The notes: generated by a model not told the origin, from the sequence alone. A stretch of 64,000 nucleotides of DNA from Ehretia macrophylla (GCA_037974665.1 CM075764.1:87972825-88036824), one strand, 5' to 3'; shown: positions 12,549 through 24,280, numbered from the stretch's first letter. Program-made: numbers and translations.

Positions 12549-14261
12549 CAAAAAGCATAAGCGGTCAGAGAAAAATGTTTAAAGGTTAGTTATACCAAGA
12601 CAAGAAACAAAGAGTTACTCAAAACAAAATAATCTATTTATTTAAGGCTAACGAACAAATGCTATCAGAAAATTTAAGTTTATAAAATTCTTGGGATTTT
12701 TAATTTTTAGGTCATCATTTCTTGGAGACTCAATTAAAAGATTTTCCAAAGATAACAAGTCATATAGATAAATGCAAAACACTATGCATATGGACCTAAT
12801 AATCTTGGAGACTTGCTAGCGTGGTCTGGACAAGGACTTCGTATCAATGATTGACCTATTTCAATTCATGATCATGGAGGCCTAAATGAAGAAAATCCCA
12901 AGAAAGTTTCCTTCTACTCAATTTCCAGCAGCTTTGCAGGTATGACTACGAACTTTTTGCTACCTTTTAGTCTTCATTTTTTGCATGGTGAATGGAATAA
13001 ATCTGATTGAGGGGTTGGTGAGGCTTCATCGATCATGCTATATATATGTGGTGTATGTGTATATATATATATATATCATTCATCAATTGATTGACAAGCA
13101 AGGCCAAAAACGTAAGAACAAAAGAAAGAAAGCCGAATGAGGAAAGAAATAGGCACCGATTTAGGTTTTAGTGAGAACAATTAGACCAAGACAAATGAGT
13201 GCGTAGTAATACATAGATTACGCTAGAAGTGAACATGAAGTAGGTAATGAATTGAACAATAAAAAGGACCTAATAAGGTTTTTTTTTTTGTAAAGTCACA
13301 ATTAGGAAAAATCATGAGAAGATTCATGTTCATTTGTTTAATGATTAATACTTTGTTTTTCTTTTATTCAAAAGAGGACTAACACGTACAACACTTATTA
13401 AAGCATATCTCCTTGAGAAGTAATATCGAGATTTCTCATACTTACAACGAGAAATATACCGCTAGACAAAAGGTCCGATAGTGATTAATAATTATTTCCC
13501 TCTAGCTAAGTGCCCCTTGTGATATCACGTTCATTATTAATGAGAAATGAGAAATCAATTGTTATTGTGTCCCTAGAGGTGGGGACGGTGGCTACTTTCT
13601 CTTTTTTCCCCCTTTTTAGAATGAAACAAAAGAAAAATATTTCCTTGTAAATATTGAATACAATTGATATATAAATAAATTTTTTAGTATATTAAGATTT
13701 TTAATGAGGCGATTATTCGTCACAGTATTTAGGATCATGTACTAAAGTCTCATGAACTCAAATTATTTCCTTCCTACAACAATTTAGTAGGCCAAAAGAG
13801 AAAGTTATGGAGGATCGAATGTTGGGTCCTTCTCTACTAACCATTTAAGAAAAGATATTTCTACTTGTTAGACTCATTGGAAAAAATTTCGCGTGCAAAT
13901 GTTGTTATACGTTCAAAGTAATATATAATTGAATGAGTTACCATCACTCATTAAAAATAATATTTTTATGTGCTAATGTTAATTAAAAATTATTTCCCAA
14001 ATGAGGAGTTGTGTGAAAAACAAGAATTAACAAACCATCTGTAAATGAATTATGCTGGACACTAAGAAGAAATCAAAATATTCAATGAAAACAATAAATA
14101 AAATAGAGTTTATAAAAGAATGTAAAGAGATTATGCCAGGTTAACTTGCATCAAATAATGTGGCGGCTTATACTAAGTGCTAGATTATTGATCAATTATC
14201 ATGTGTAGTAGAACATAGAAGCGGAAAATTAAGAGACTAGATAAAATGCAATAGAAAATAA
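12549..14261. other. Intergenic, downstream of extensin gene
   Basis: AT-rich sequence with no recognisable gene on either strand. A TA-rich microsatellite lies at about 13038-13076. Confidence 0.5.
13038..13076. repeat. TA-rich microsatellite
   Basis: Interrupted TA/TG repeats ending in an uninterrupted (TA)n run before ATCATTCATC. Confidence 0.7.
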
Positions 14262-14654
14262 CATCTTTTATTGCTAAGAAACAATGTGAGCGAAGCACAA
14301 GAAGTTACAAAAGGAAAAACAAGTAAACACAATAAATAGAAATCAACCCAATAAGGGCATCCTCGATACATCAATAAATTATAATCAATCAAACAAACAA
14401 TCCTATGAACTCAAGGAACCTAGGCACACCTCCTTTAATTATAACTCTTTTTTTAATCCAAGTAGATGATCCTTTGAAGTTATTTTTACTTGAAAATAAT
14501 ATAAGGACAAAATGAAACATGGTTACTAAAGAAGTTGAAGCAAATTGGTCCATATCGCAATGCTTTAAGTTGTCACATTCCAAGTTGAGGACGTTATTGA
14601 ACACCTCAAATGCGCTAAGGAAGCCATTCTTTATTCTCTTGTTGAAACCAGAAG
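14262..14654 (-). other. Extensin 3' UTR, downstream exon
   Basis: Sequence after the inferred 3' UTR intron acceptor (TTTTACAG then CTTCTGG). A 97-codon frame runs across it and the intron (14389-14682) but has no family resemblance and is best read as UTR. It ends in a T-rich, TTTGTA-containing stretch followed by AATAAA. The end coordinate is an estimate. Confidence 0.5.
14277..14282 (-). terminator. Candidate poly(A) signal of extensin gene
   Basis: AATAAA on the minus strand, about 370 nt past the intron acceptor, preceded by T-rich and TTTGTA-like sequence as in plant 3' ends. Other AATAAA-like sites occur nearby, so the choice is tentative. Confidence 0.35.
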
Positions 14655-14766
14655 CTGTAAAATAACAGTTAAGAAACAGCAAGTGAGACTCATAGTATAT
14701 TGAACGTTGGTAAAATAATTTATTAATAAGAAAAGTTGCATGACATAATTTGAAATGAGAACTTAC
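14655..14766 (-). other. Probable 112-bp intron in extensin 3' UTR
   Basis: Thirty-six bases past the stop codon the minus strand has a donor ATCAA|GTAAGTT. At 14655 there is an acceptor TTATTTTACAG|CTTCTGG with a T-rich tract and a CTTAAC branch-point-like sequence about 20 nt upstream. Size and AT content suit a plant intron. Introns in the 3' UTR are known for several plant extensin genes. A transcript sequence would settle it. Confidence 0.75.
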
Positions 14767-14802
14767 TTGATAGGAGGTGCGAACTAGTTGAGTTGTTGGA
14801 GC

Positions 14803-16962
14803 TCAGTAGTGTGTTGGGGGTGGTGGTGAAGCATAAATGTAAACTGGTGGTGGTGGAGATTTCACGGGTGGGGGAGGTGAGGTGTAGTAGTATGGGGGAG
14901 GTGGAGATGGTGAAGGGGGAGGTGGGGACTTGTAGTAGTATGGTGGAGGAGGAGACGGTGATGGAGGTGGTGGAGAATGGTAGTAGTAGGGTGGTGGAGG
15001 AGATGGGGATAGTGGAGGTGGAGACTTGTAGTAGTAGGGAGGAGGAGGAGAAGGCAATGCTGGTAGTGGAGACTTGTAGTAGTATGGTGGAGGAGGAGAT
15101 GACGATGGTGGTGGTGGAGGAGATGGGGATGAAGGTGGTGGTGACTTGTAATAGTATGGTGGAGGAGGAGATGGCGATGGTGGTGGTGGAGATTTGTAGT
15201 AGTATGGTGGTGGTGGTGAAGGTGAAGGTGGTAGTGGGGACTTGTAGTAGTAGGGAGAAGGAAGAGAAGGCGATGGTGGTGGTGGAGACTTGTAATAGTA
15301 TGGTGGAGGAGGAGATGGTGATGGTGGTGGTGGGGATTTGTAGTAGTATGGTGGTGGAGGAGATGGGGATGGTGGTGGTGGAGACTTGTAATAATATGGT
15401 GGAGGAGGAGATGGCGATGGTGGTGGTGGAGATTTGTAATAGTAGGACGGTGGTTGTGAAGATGAAGGTGGTGGTGGAGACTTGTAGTAGTATGGTGGAG
15501 GAGGAGATGGGGATGGTGGTGGTGGTGGAGACTTGTAGTAGTATGGCGGTGGAGGAGATCGAGAAGGAGGTGGTGGCGATTTGTAGTAGTATGGTGGAGG
15601 AGGAGATGGGGATGGTGGTGGTGGAGACTTATAATAGTATGGTGGAGGAGGAGATGGAGATGGTGGTGGTGGGGACTTGTAGTAATATGGGGGTGGAGGA
15701 GATGGTGAGGGAGGTGGAGGAGATTTGTAGTAGTAGGGTGGAGGAGGAGATGGAGATGGTGGTGGTGGGGATTTGTAATAGTATGGTGGAGGAGGAGATG
15801 AGGATGGTGGGGGTGGGGATTTGTAGTAGTAAGGTGGAGGAGGAGATGGGGATGGTGGTGGAGGGGATTTGTAGTAATATGGAGGTGGATAAGACTTCAC
15901 TGGTGGTGGTGGGGACTTATAGTAGTATGGTGGAGGAGGAGATAGTGATGGTGGTGGCGGAGATGTGTAGTAGTATGGTGGAGGAGGTGACTTCACTAGA
16001 GGTGGTGGAGAGTGGTAGTAATATGGTGGAGGTGGAGACTTCTTTGGTGGTAGTGGAGAGTGGTAGTAGTATGGAGGTGGATGAGACTTTACTGGTGGTG
16101 GATGAGAGTGGTAGTAGTATGGTGGAGGAAGAGACTTCTTTGGTGGTGGTGGAGATTTGTAGTAGTAGGGTGGTGGAGGTGAAGGAGAAGGTGGAGGTGG
16201 AGACTTGTAGTAGTAAGGTGGTGGAGGAGATGGTGAAGGAGGTGGTGGAGATTTATAGTAGTAAGGTGGTAGAGGTGATGGAGAAGGCGGTGGAGGAGAC
16301 TTGTAGTAGTATGGAGGGGGTGGTGATGGTGAGGGTGGTGGAGGAGACTTGTAGTAGTATGGAGGGGGTGGTGAGGGTGAGGGTGGTGGTGGAGACTTAT
16401 AGTAGTAGGGTGGTATAGGAGATGGCGAAGGTGGATGTAGTGATTTGTAGTAGTATGGTGGTGGTGGGGAAGGTGAAGGAGGAGGGGGAGACTTGTAGTA
16501 GTAGGGTGGTGGAGGGGAGGGTGAAGGAGGAGGTGGAGACTTGTAGTAGTATGGTGGAGGAGGTGATAGAGATGGTGGTGGTGGAGACTTGTACTCATAA
16601 GGTGGTGGAGGAGATGGAGAAGGTCGTGGAGGGGACTTGTAAACATAAGGAGGTGGTGGAGAAGGAGATGGAGGAGGTGGAGACTTGTACACATAAGGTG
16701 GCGGGGGAGAAGGTGATGGTGGTGGAGGAGACTTGTACACATATGGTGGCGGAGGAGAAGGAGATGGCGGTGGTGGAGACTTGTATTCATAAGGTGGTGG
16801 AGGTGAAGGAGAAGGAGGTGGCGGTGACTTGTACTCATAAACCGAAGGAGGTGGAGAAGAATATATATAAGGGTCAGCTGCCACCATGTTCGAGACCGCC
16901 AACATGGCCAATGCCACTAGCAGTAGACGACCCCGAGTGGGGTCGCCGCCGTGATGCCTCAT
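14803..16962 (-). CDS. Extensin, SPPPP/YYYK repeat cell-wall protein
   Basis: A 719-residue hydroxyproline-rich glycoprotein of the cell wall. Residues 1-29 form a signal peptide (hydrophobic [11 protein letters not shown] core, likely cut before DPYIY). From about residue 41 there are some 40 units of 16 residues, consensus [16 protein letters not shown]; the first units read YEYK or YVYK instead of YYYK. In this family Ser-Pro4 prolines are hydroxylated and arabinosylated, and Y-x-Y or YYY motifs form isodityrosine-type cross-links, so the protein is secreted and insolubilised in the wall. Units at about residues 266-361 differ, with KKS/VKS and YYYHS variants; the tail is [13 protein letters not shown]. 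The start is fixed by an in-frame TAG at 16978-16980, six codons upstream. Codon repetition gives large open antisense and frame-shifted shadows. Most similar in type to extensin-2-like proteins; a longer or shorter repeat number would be expected between alleles. Confidence 0.95.
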   Translation of the reverse strand: MRHHGGDPTRGRLLLVALAMLAVSNMVAADPYIYSSPPPSVYEYKSPPPPSPSPPPPYEYKSPPPPSPSPPPPYVYKSPPPPSPSPPPPYVYKSPPPPSPSPPPPYVYKSPPRPSPSPPPPYEYKSPPPPSLSPPPPYYYKSPPPPSPSPPPPYYYKSPPPPSPSPPPPYYYKSLHPPSPSPIPPYYYKSPPPPSPSPPPPYYYKSPPPPSPSPPPPYYYKSPPPPSPSPLPPYYYKSPPPPSPSPPPPYYYKSPPPPSPSPPPPYYYKSPPPPKKSLPPPYYYHSHPPPVKSHPPPYYYHSPLPPKKSPPPPYYYHSPPPLVKSPPPPYYYTSPPPPSLSPPPPYYYKSPPPPVKSYPPPYYYKSPPPPSPSPPPPYYYKSPPPPSSSPPPPYYYKSPPPPSPSPPPPYYYKSPPPPSPSPPPPYYYKSPPPPSPSPPPPYYYKSPPPPSPSPPPPYYYKSPPPPSRSPPPPYYYKSPPPPPSPSPPPPYYYKSPPPPSSSQPPSYYYKSPPPPSPSPPPPYYYKSPPPPSPSPPPPYYYKSPPPPSPSPPPPYYYKSPPPPSPSLPSPYYYKSPLPPSPSPPPPYYYKSPPPPSPSPPPPYYYKSPPPSSPSPPPPPSSSPPPPYYYKSPLPALPSPPPPYYYKSPPPLSPSPPPPYYYHSPPPPSPSPPPPYYYKSPPPPSPSPPPPYYYTSPPPPVKSPPPPVYIYASPPPPTHY

Positions 16963-17093
16963 CTCTGTCCGGAGGAGCTACCCAATTCCGGCCAATGTCT
17001 GAAGTTTAAGATACTCAACTGCCTGGCTTGAAGTTGATGTACTCCTATAGGACAAAGCCTAGGTTGATGAGTTTTTGCAATGCAGTGTCCAAA

Positions 17094-17103
17094 GTATTTA
17101 TAG
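17094..17103 (-). promoter_or_regulatory. TATA box of extensin gene
   Basis: CTATAAATAC on the minus strand, about 130 nt upstream of the ATG. Transcription would start near 17065, giving a 5' UTR of about 100 nt. It is the only good TATA match close upstream of the gene. Confidence 0.75.
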
Positions 17104-17361
17104 TAGTGAATAGTGAGAAACAGTCGTTAGAATAGAGTTGTCAATATTAGCGACCAATTCAAATTATTTGTTTAATTATTAGAGTAAAATGTATGATAAA
17201 CTCTCTCCAGCTGGATATACCAATATTTTTAAGGCCTTGTTCTGGTCACTATGATATTATTATGTAGAATAAGTCACCTGCTACAGGGATCTAACACACG
17301 TTATTGGGTATTGTTCCACAGTGAACCTTCTCATGGATTGTGAGTTCATACATTGTTGACC

Positions 17362-17404
17362 TTTTTTTTTTTTTTTTTTTTGGGGGGGTGGGGGGGGGGG
17401 GGGT
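17362..17404. repeat. Poly(T)-poly(G) tract
   Basis: About 20 T followed directly by GGGGGGG-T-G(14) and TTG, on the plus strand. The G-run could form a quadruplex, and its length is likely unstable or imprecise in the assembly. Confidence 0.85.
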
Positions 17405-17479
17405 TGTCTGCAGGTCTCTTTGGTTAATTATTATCTTGTAGTTTCAATTAATGGGTATTGTTCCTGAAACTTGAATGAA

Positions 17480-17573
17480 AAGAAATGTCACAACTGGGGA
17501 AGAAGTAATTTTATGAGTCTCGAGGATATGAAATGTAACAACTGGGGAAGAAGTTTTATGAATCTCAAGGATA
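17480..17573. repeat. Imperfect tandem duplication, about 47 bp
   Basis: Two adjacent copies starting AAATGT(C/A)ACAACTGGGG and ending TCTC(G/A)AGGATA, the second 4 bp shorter. No further copies. Confidence 0.8.
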
Positions 17574-17996
17574 CCATAGAGATTGCTGATGATTTATAAA
17601 GGTAAATCGCATGTAACTTGTTGAAGATAATAAATAATTAAATAATTTTATTTTTAAATATTTAAATGAGGTAGTCTTTTATAAAGTTCTTTACCAACGG
17701 ATCTAAGATATTTTATTGATGAGAGTTAAGTAATTTACCATATCAAAACTAGTTCCATTATAGGGATTGGACTAACTAAGTTTTTAGACAAACAATATCA
17801 AAATATTTTACGAATATCTGAAAATATTTTGAACTCGGTTTCTACGGCCTCACACTTGGATCTACCCATGTAACTGGCTGTCTTTACTTCCGTTTTGGTC
17901 CAATTGGCATTTGAAGGTTCGAAGAACTTTTCAAAACGAATTTCTCGTTATAAAAAAACTTAGTACTGCTCAAATCTATAGGAAGTGATATATTGG

Positions 17997-18147
17997 AAAT
18001 AAGTTGACTCTACCAACAGGCCTTTGGTCTAGTCACTGTGAGTGCGAGAGATTACAAGATTAATTCTCATTAATGATATCTTTTAATATATTGTACGACT
18101 TAGGCCTTCTTGAATTAATAACAGAAAAAAAAGAAACAAGTTGACTC
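17997..18147 (+). mobile_element. SINE with 14-bp target-site duplication
   Basis: Flanking repeats AAATAAGTTGACTC (17997-18010) and AAACAAGTTGACTC (18134-18147), one mismatch. The body of about 123 bp has an A-box-like GGTCTAGTCACTG, a degenerate B-box-like patch, a 3' module TTGTACGACTTAGGCC, and an A-rich tail. The same 3' module occurs at 24226 and 30531, so these belong to one SINE lineage. Confidence 0.65.
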
Positions 18148-18750
18148 GACTAATATCACACTCGCTTTTTGACATTTAAACCGTTAATTAATGGTAAATT
18201 TAATGCAATAATTCTCCACTTACAGACATTTTCAGTATATTTGCTATTTTTATACGTTTTTTCTGATGTAAATTTATGGAAGTGCATGTGAGTTCTCTTT
18301 TATGAGAGTTGCAAGTGGAAGCAATCAATTTTCTTAGTAGCCTTTTGCTTGTAGTTTGATGATCAATTATGGCGCAAAGTATATGTGAAGGAATAAAGAG
18401 AATTATTTTATGTTTAGATTTTCTTTTTTGTACAAAGGGATAATAATTCCAAGTTTCCATTACAAATGAACACATTTATCCCCCAGCCCTAGCTTTTGCT
18501 AGGAAAGTGATAATGGACATATATGTATGATCTTTCCATGTGCAATTTGATCATTTCTTCATGTTTCTTACTACCCTTAGATTTTTTTCTCCATTAACTA
18601 TATTTCACAAAAATTGACTGACCGTTTATTAACTTAAAGTATGTATTAAGATCTAATGTGATTCTTTCTAAGTGTGTTTCTTGTCATAAAGAAAGGAAAT
18701 TTTGTTTGAGAAGGTCCAAATGGGCATATACTTGTGCAAGTAAATTAAAG
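18148..18750. other. Intergenic, no gene seen
   Basis: AT-rich; a 91-codon chance frame on the minus strand (18200-18475) has no recognisable domain. Confidence 0.5.
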
Positions 18751-19766
18751 GGAAAATATTGCATTTAGTGCCTATTGTCTTAAAAAAAATTCAATTTGGT
18801 CCTATTGTTTAAAATTTTTCAATTTCGTTCGTATTATTTCTCCAAAAGTTTGAATTTGGTCCGTATTGTTTAAAATTTCTTAATTTTAGCCCTATTGTTT
18901 CTCCAAAAGTTTTAATTTCGTCCTTATTACTTTTCAAAAGTTTCAATTTGTCCCTATTATTTTTCTAAAAGTTTCAATTTCTTCTTTATTGTTTTCTTAA
19001 AGTTTTAAATTTGTTCCTATTATTCAAAGACTAAATTAAAAAATTTTGAGAAACAATAGGGATGAATTTTAGTTTTTTTAGAAAATAATAAGGATTAAAT
19101 TGATTAATTTTGAATAATAGGGACAAATCTAAAACTTTAAAAAAATAATAGGGATGAAATTAAATTTTTAAAAAAAATAATAGAGATGAAATTGAAAGTT
19201 TTGGGGAGACAATAGGAATGAAATTGAAAATTTTTAAACAATAAAGATCAAATTAAAACTTTTTTAGAACAATAAAGATTAAAATTTTTCAATTTCGTTC
19301 GTATTATTTCTCCAAAAGTTTTAATTTGGTCCGTATTGTTTAAAATTTCTTAATTTTAGCCTTATTGTTTCTCCAAAAGTTTTAATTTCGTCCTTATTGC
19401 TTTTCAAAAGTTTCAATTTGTCTCTATTATTTTTTTAAAAGTTTCAATTTCGTCTTTATTATTTTCTTAAAGTTTTAAATTCGTTCATATTATTCAAAGA
19501 CTAAATTAAATTTTTTTAAAAAATAATAAGGATGAATTTTAGTTTTTTTAAAAAATAATAAGGATTAAATTGATTAATTTTGAATAATAGGGACAAATCT
19601 AAAACTTTAAGAAAATAATATGGATAAAATTAAATTTTTAAAAAAAATAATAGAGTTGAAATTAAAACTTTTGGGGAGACAAGAGGAATGAAATTGAAAA
19701 ATTTTATACAATAAAGACCAAATTAAAACTTTTTTAGAACAATAAAGACTAAATGTGACATTTTCC
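18751..19766. mobile_element. Foldback MITE with internal duplication
   Basis: Starts GGAAAATATTGCATTTAGTG and ends as the reverse complement of GGAAAATGTCACATTTAGTC, a good terminal inverted repeat. The interior is built of about 25-35-bp units of the kind TTTCAATTTCGTCCTTATT, running sense in the left half and antisense in the right half, so each half folds on the other. The hairpin is present twice: about 457 bp (18817-19273) is tandemly repeated from about 19274. No clear target duplication. A third, truncated copy starts the second segmental unit at 25739. Confidence 0.75.
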
Positions 19767-20117
19767 AAACTAGTGTCTAGTACTAATTGGCCACTCACAT
19801 TAGTCTTTTTTTTTTTCTGCTAAATCCACTCAAATTAGTCTTGATCACTGTAACATGGTCACATGCAGATGAAAATTAAATTAGAGCAAAATACATTCCT
19901 CAGATAACCACTCTTCATTTTTACGCAAAAGTTAACAGTTCTCTATAATAGAAACTTTTTTTTAAAAAAAAACTTTCTCTATCACAACTCTTTAAGCTTT
20001 TAACACAAGCAAATGAAAGTAATTACCAGCATCCATTTTATTCATTCCTGAAAAAAAGATAAATCAAACAAGCAAAAATAGAACGAACAGATGAGATTAA
20101 AATAATTGATTATTGTC

Positions 20118-20547
20118 TAATAGGGGTGGGGCTCCAGCCCTGAAAAATCAGCCCAGACAGCTGGTAATAGCCTCGCCCTCCTTTAAGTCCCGGATTTGTC
20201 GGGAACAGCAGGACAGACATGCACACAAGAAATATTATCATGGTAGGGGACTCTCGACAGAGATGATCCTTAGGGGTTTGCCTGATAAGGATAGACTCTT
20301 GAAGTATAAATCTTTAGGGATTCTCTCCCATCTAGGAGACTAGTAATCTTCAAGTATAAATATGGGATAATTCTATGGAAAAAGGTATGAAACATATCAT
20401 TTACTATTCTGCCTACGAGGTACTTCCTACAGATAACTGATTTGAGCGTCGGAGTGGGAACCATGGGAGCCCCCCTCGGTTCTTTTGTTTTGCAGGTTTA
20501 GGTCTAGCTCAAGAAGCGATTCAGGGCAGTCAGATTTTACCTTAACA
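20118..20547 (+). mobile_element. Solo LTR of a Tat-like gypsy element (unit 1)
   Basis: Begins TAATAGGGGTGGG and ends CCTTAACA, like the LTRs of the gypsy element at 40888-48397. It shares its layout: GATAAGGATA, ATCTAGGAG, a TATAAATA box (20355-20362), GGGAGCCCC and a TTTTGCAGG motif. ATTGTC flanks both sides (20112-20117, 20548-20553), a target duplication. Sequence is only moderately similar to the 40888 LTRs, so it is an older or different subfamily. Confidence 0.75.
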
Positions 20548-20905
20548 ATTGTCTAATCGCGATTAAGGAACATGATTCACTTGCCAAGATCTAATCTAAC
20601 TTGTGTATTAATTAGTATGTTTTGCTGACAGATAATTGATCATGTTTTTATGATCTGAATTCAGTTCAGAAAGCAAAGTTGAACAACCTATTCTTTTCCC
20701 CTTTTCTCATCTTTCCTGACTTGATCTTCGAGACCCTTCTGTCACACTATTTTTTTTTTTTGGTTGAATCCGAATTGCAAATTTGTTGTGCAACGTGCAC
20801 CCCAATGTACGTTATAAGTCAGTCAAAAGTTAAGTGGTATTTGTAATCGAAGAGTATTAGTTCAAAATGATCAAGATCTTTGACCAAAACGAGTTGCCAC
20901 TCAAT

Positions 20906-21997
20906 TAGAGCTGGCAAATGGGCCAGCTCGGCACGGCCCGGCATGGCCTTGCTGAATCGTGAGTTAAGAAAAATGTTTAGTGGGCTGATGTGGGCTGTGC
21001 TCAATTCTTGTAATATAAGACCCAACTCGATCCACAAGCCCGCTACCACGAGTTGCGAGTTGGGCTGGGCCAGCCCATCTTTTAAATTTTTTTTTATTTA
21101 ATTAATGTTCTGAATTTTGATAGTTGGATTAATAATAAAAAAATGTTAACCTTTTTTTACGAAAAAGTTAAATTAACAATTAACAAGACATAAGTTGATT
21201 GATAATATTAATATAAATGATAAAACATTACTCAATAAACTACAAGTTCACGAGACACGAATGCGTTACTAATAAACATAAAAAAAGATTATTATATAAA
21301 TGCTTGAAGAAAGTTGGTGGAGAAGTTTTCCATTTTATTATACTCCTTATGCGGGTGTTGGGCCTGTTGGTAGTGATGGTGGCGATGGTTGAAAATTAAA
21401 ATAGTTTGAAACATTTGAGTGTTGAGATACAAGATATTTTACAAGCGTTCCAGTTCTAAATTGACGACGAAATATATATTTACGTTCACAATAGTTACAA
21501 ATTTATACCCATGTTCTTCAAAGTAAGCAAAATGATTCTAAACATTTGAACGTAATCGTTGTGAGAGATTTTCTTCCTTCATAACCATAGATACTGTGTA
21601 TTTTCTTGTAGTAAAATAAAGAGACAATAAGTAGTAGAATAAATATATAATTTTTTAGTAAAATGAAGTTAAATATACTAACTATTTATAACAAAAATTA
21701 CATGCATAAATCATAATATCAAGATGAGCTTTATCTGGGTTCGAATTGGGTCTGAGCTGGGTTCGAACTGGGCCTTTGCTAGATTCAAACTGGGATGGGC
21801 TGAGCTTATAGGCTGAGCTGGATTGGGCTTGGGTACCAATGGGCTGGGTCCAAAAATATATGACTCAACTTGGCCCATCTATATGTGGTGAGTTGAATCG
21901 AGTCGAACTTACTTTCATTCGAGTTGGGATTGGACTCGAATTTTTGTCTGCTGAGATAAATTAAGCATGTATCAGCTCGGCTTAAATACCACCTCTA
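20906..21997. mobile_element. Non-autonomous hAT-like element (unit 1)
   Basis: Starts TAGAGCTGGCAAATGGGCC and its other end is complementary to TAGAGGTGGTATTTAAGCC. Flanking octamers CACTCAAT and TATTCAAT match at 6 of 8. The subterminal regions are rich in GGGCTGGGC/GCCCAGCC motifs, typical of a widespread plant hAT MITE type. The centre is AT-rich and non-coding. Confidence 0.7.
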
Positions 21998-22005
21998 TAT
22001 TCAAT

Positions 22006-24120
22006 TAGTTTACCTAGCCCTCAGAGGCTATGTCACTGTAACTTGTTTATTGAGAAAAAAGTGAAAATCCAGTCCTTGTGTACTCTGCTAGCTAACTGAT
22101 TGAAAATGACAGTGACAAACCAATCTCATGAAAAACTAATTATTTTATCATCCTCACCAACCGCGTACATCAAAACAGAAGATAAGGCAAAGGAAAGCCA
22201 GAGAGGCAATGCATTAAGTTGGTGACAGTACATTGCTTAATGAGACAAGGGGAATACTTTGAGTTTTGAGTCTTTGTCAATGCCAATAATAGGGGAATTA
22301 TGTCTATTGTTTTGCTTCTCACTTCAAATGTTTTTTTTTTTGATGTTGGATTTGGATAAAGTAAAATACAAGCTAGCCAGTTATAATTGGTTAACTTCAT
22401 GGAAACATCATAACATCACGTTATAACATTATAATATTATAAAAAAGATCAATGATAGTGGTAATACATTTATGATAAAGTAATTTACATTATTGAAATT
22501 TAAATAATTGAAGAACAAGTTCGACCTTTTGCTAAACAAGGTTCGGTCGTCTCTTTCTTATCATCAAGCTACAAACTTCCTTAACTTAGGGTTTTTTATT
22601 CATAAAGTAGTTTTGTTGGGACGTTACTCTTATTACATGATGCTTACTTAACCAATGCTTAGATCTGACATACCCATATTTGCCAAATAATTTTTGGTAA
22701 CTCTGATATTTTAGGGTTATAATTTATTTTGTGTGTGAAGATTAAATAATTGTATTACCATAATGTTAGAGAACCCAAATCCCACCCTTATACACCGTTT
22801 CTTGCTTGGGCAAAAATGAATTAATCAACATGCTTACTCTTCTTCTTGGTCAAAACTACAGCTGCCTCACCACTAATTGTTGAAAAGAGTTGCCAAAGAG
22901 CAAGACACCATCACCTTACATTCTTCAGTCGTACTTGCCAATTTTTCTTTTTCTTCCATTGCTGCTCAAGCACTAACGAGTTCACCTTATTTTCTTCTTG
23001 CTTTAGAAAAATTTTCTCTTATTTTACATATTTTTTCTCTAATTATGAAACACATTTCCTTCATTCAAAGTATTTACACAATGGATCAAAACTCTCAAGA
23101 TTTTCTGAAAAATAGGATTCTTATTTGATGCTGGTTTTTGGCATTCTCATATTAGAGCACTGCTTTTGCAATTTTTAAAGGAATTTTTCTGTTTTCTATT
23201 ACATAGCAATTGATGAAAGAAATATACATCTCTTCCTATGTATTTTGGCGCTGGTTGAGCTTAAGCAATGCATTTGAAAAAAGGAACTAAAAGAAATTTC
23301 TTTTACATGATTTAAAATGATCTAAAATACTTCGACTATGTCAAGTATCATACAGATGCCTACAAAGATTACTTTGACAAAATTCATGAACTTTATGTTC
23401 AATGGAAGCAACCTAAAATGTTGATAGGGTAAACGATTGATCAATATGATTTGTGTAGAGGCGAATTCAAAAATTTTGTACAGTGGGTACTGAAAACACA
23501 TAATTTAATACTCATATATAAATCATTTTCTTTAAGTAGGAGCTAAATTAATTTTTTAAACTATATAAAAATACCTTAAAAATGTACATATTTTCAAAAA
23601 AATTTAGAAGCCCCCATTCACCTCTTAATACTAGTGTCGTTTGAATTTCTGCCCGGGTGTAATCCGTTTCTCATAAAAAAAACTTGGAAGTATTTCTTTT
23701 TATACCATTCCAATCTAAAGTATGGCTCTTTATGTTCTCAAAGACATATTGATGGAAGAAGCTCCGCTTGTAAATTTTGAATCATTAAGTACAATTAAAA
23801 GGAAGCTTGAGTTAGTATAAGAATAAAGTACTCTACAACATGTTTGAGAATCTTACAATGCTACATCAAAATATGGTTTACTATCCAGCTTGATCTTCTC
23901 ATATGGCATGGCAGGTTAGTTATTAAATGTTCAAATTGGTGTATTTTTTATTCATTTTTAAATTTGGTTTTAGTGTTATTGTTTTGGTACTAATTTCCAA
24001 TTCGGATGCCATTTTCTAATTAGTCCTATCATAAAAGTCTAGTTTTAATTTTCTATTCTCAATTTTTTTTTCTACCTATATATCATTTTTACTAAACTTG
24101 GATCATAATGGGGTATGAAA
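22006..24120. other. Unassigned part of unit 1
   Basis: No intact gene. A region at 22846-23128 has two overlapping frames (89 and 83 codons) conserved without change in unit 2, but this reflects near-identical DNA rather than proven selection. A short frame near 23330-23430 (reading DYVKYHTDAYKDYFDKIHEL) and one near 23722 (MALYVLKDILMEEAPLVNFE) look protein-like and could be remnants of an unrecognised gene. Confidence 0.4.
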
Positions 24121-24280
24121 TTACATTTTGTTGTCCAGTGGTATGTAATTCGTTACCTATCATGCGAGTTACATTTTGTTGCAATGTATGCAACAAGTTA
24201 CGAGCTCGAACCTCGCTAGTTACGTTGTACGATCTTAGACCTTTCCTGAATAAAAAAAAAAAAAACTACATTTCGTCCAA
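24121..24280 (+). mobile_element. Probable SINE (unit 1)
   Basis: B-box-like GAGCTCGAACCTC near 24200, 3' module TTGTACGATCTTAGACC shared with the SINE at 17997-18147, and a poly(A) tail ending at 24265. Imperfect flanking repeats (24121-24137 and 24266-24280, one 3-nt gap) suggest a target duplication. Part of the body is itself repeated (GTTACATTTTGTTG twice). Confidence 0.5.

Larger units (their letters stand above)
17104..17996. other. Extensin upstream region, no other gene
   Basis: No coding frame. It holds a T/G homopolymer junction (17362-17404) and a short imperfect tandem repeat (17480-17573). Regulatory sites upstream of the TATA box cannot be named with confidence. Confidence 0.5.

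Noticed and set aside
14389-14682. Minus-strand 97-codon frame downstream of extensin as a separate gene
   Set aside because: It spans the inferred 3' UTR acceptor and has no family resemblance; UTR explains it better.
14793-16418. Open plus-strand frame of 541 codons opposite the extensin gene
   Set aside because: It is the antisense of the 48-bp extensin repeat (Val/Glu/Met/Ser periodic translation). It stays open because the repeat lacks stops in that frame. The same holds for 16422-17009 and for the frame-shifted 16089-16838.
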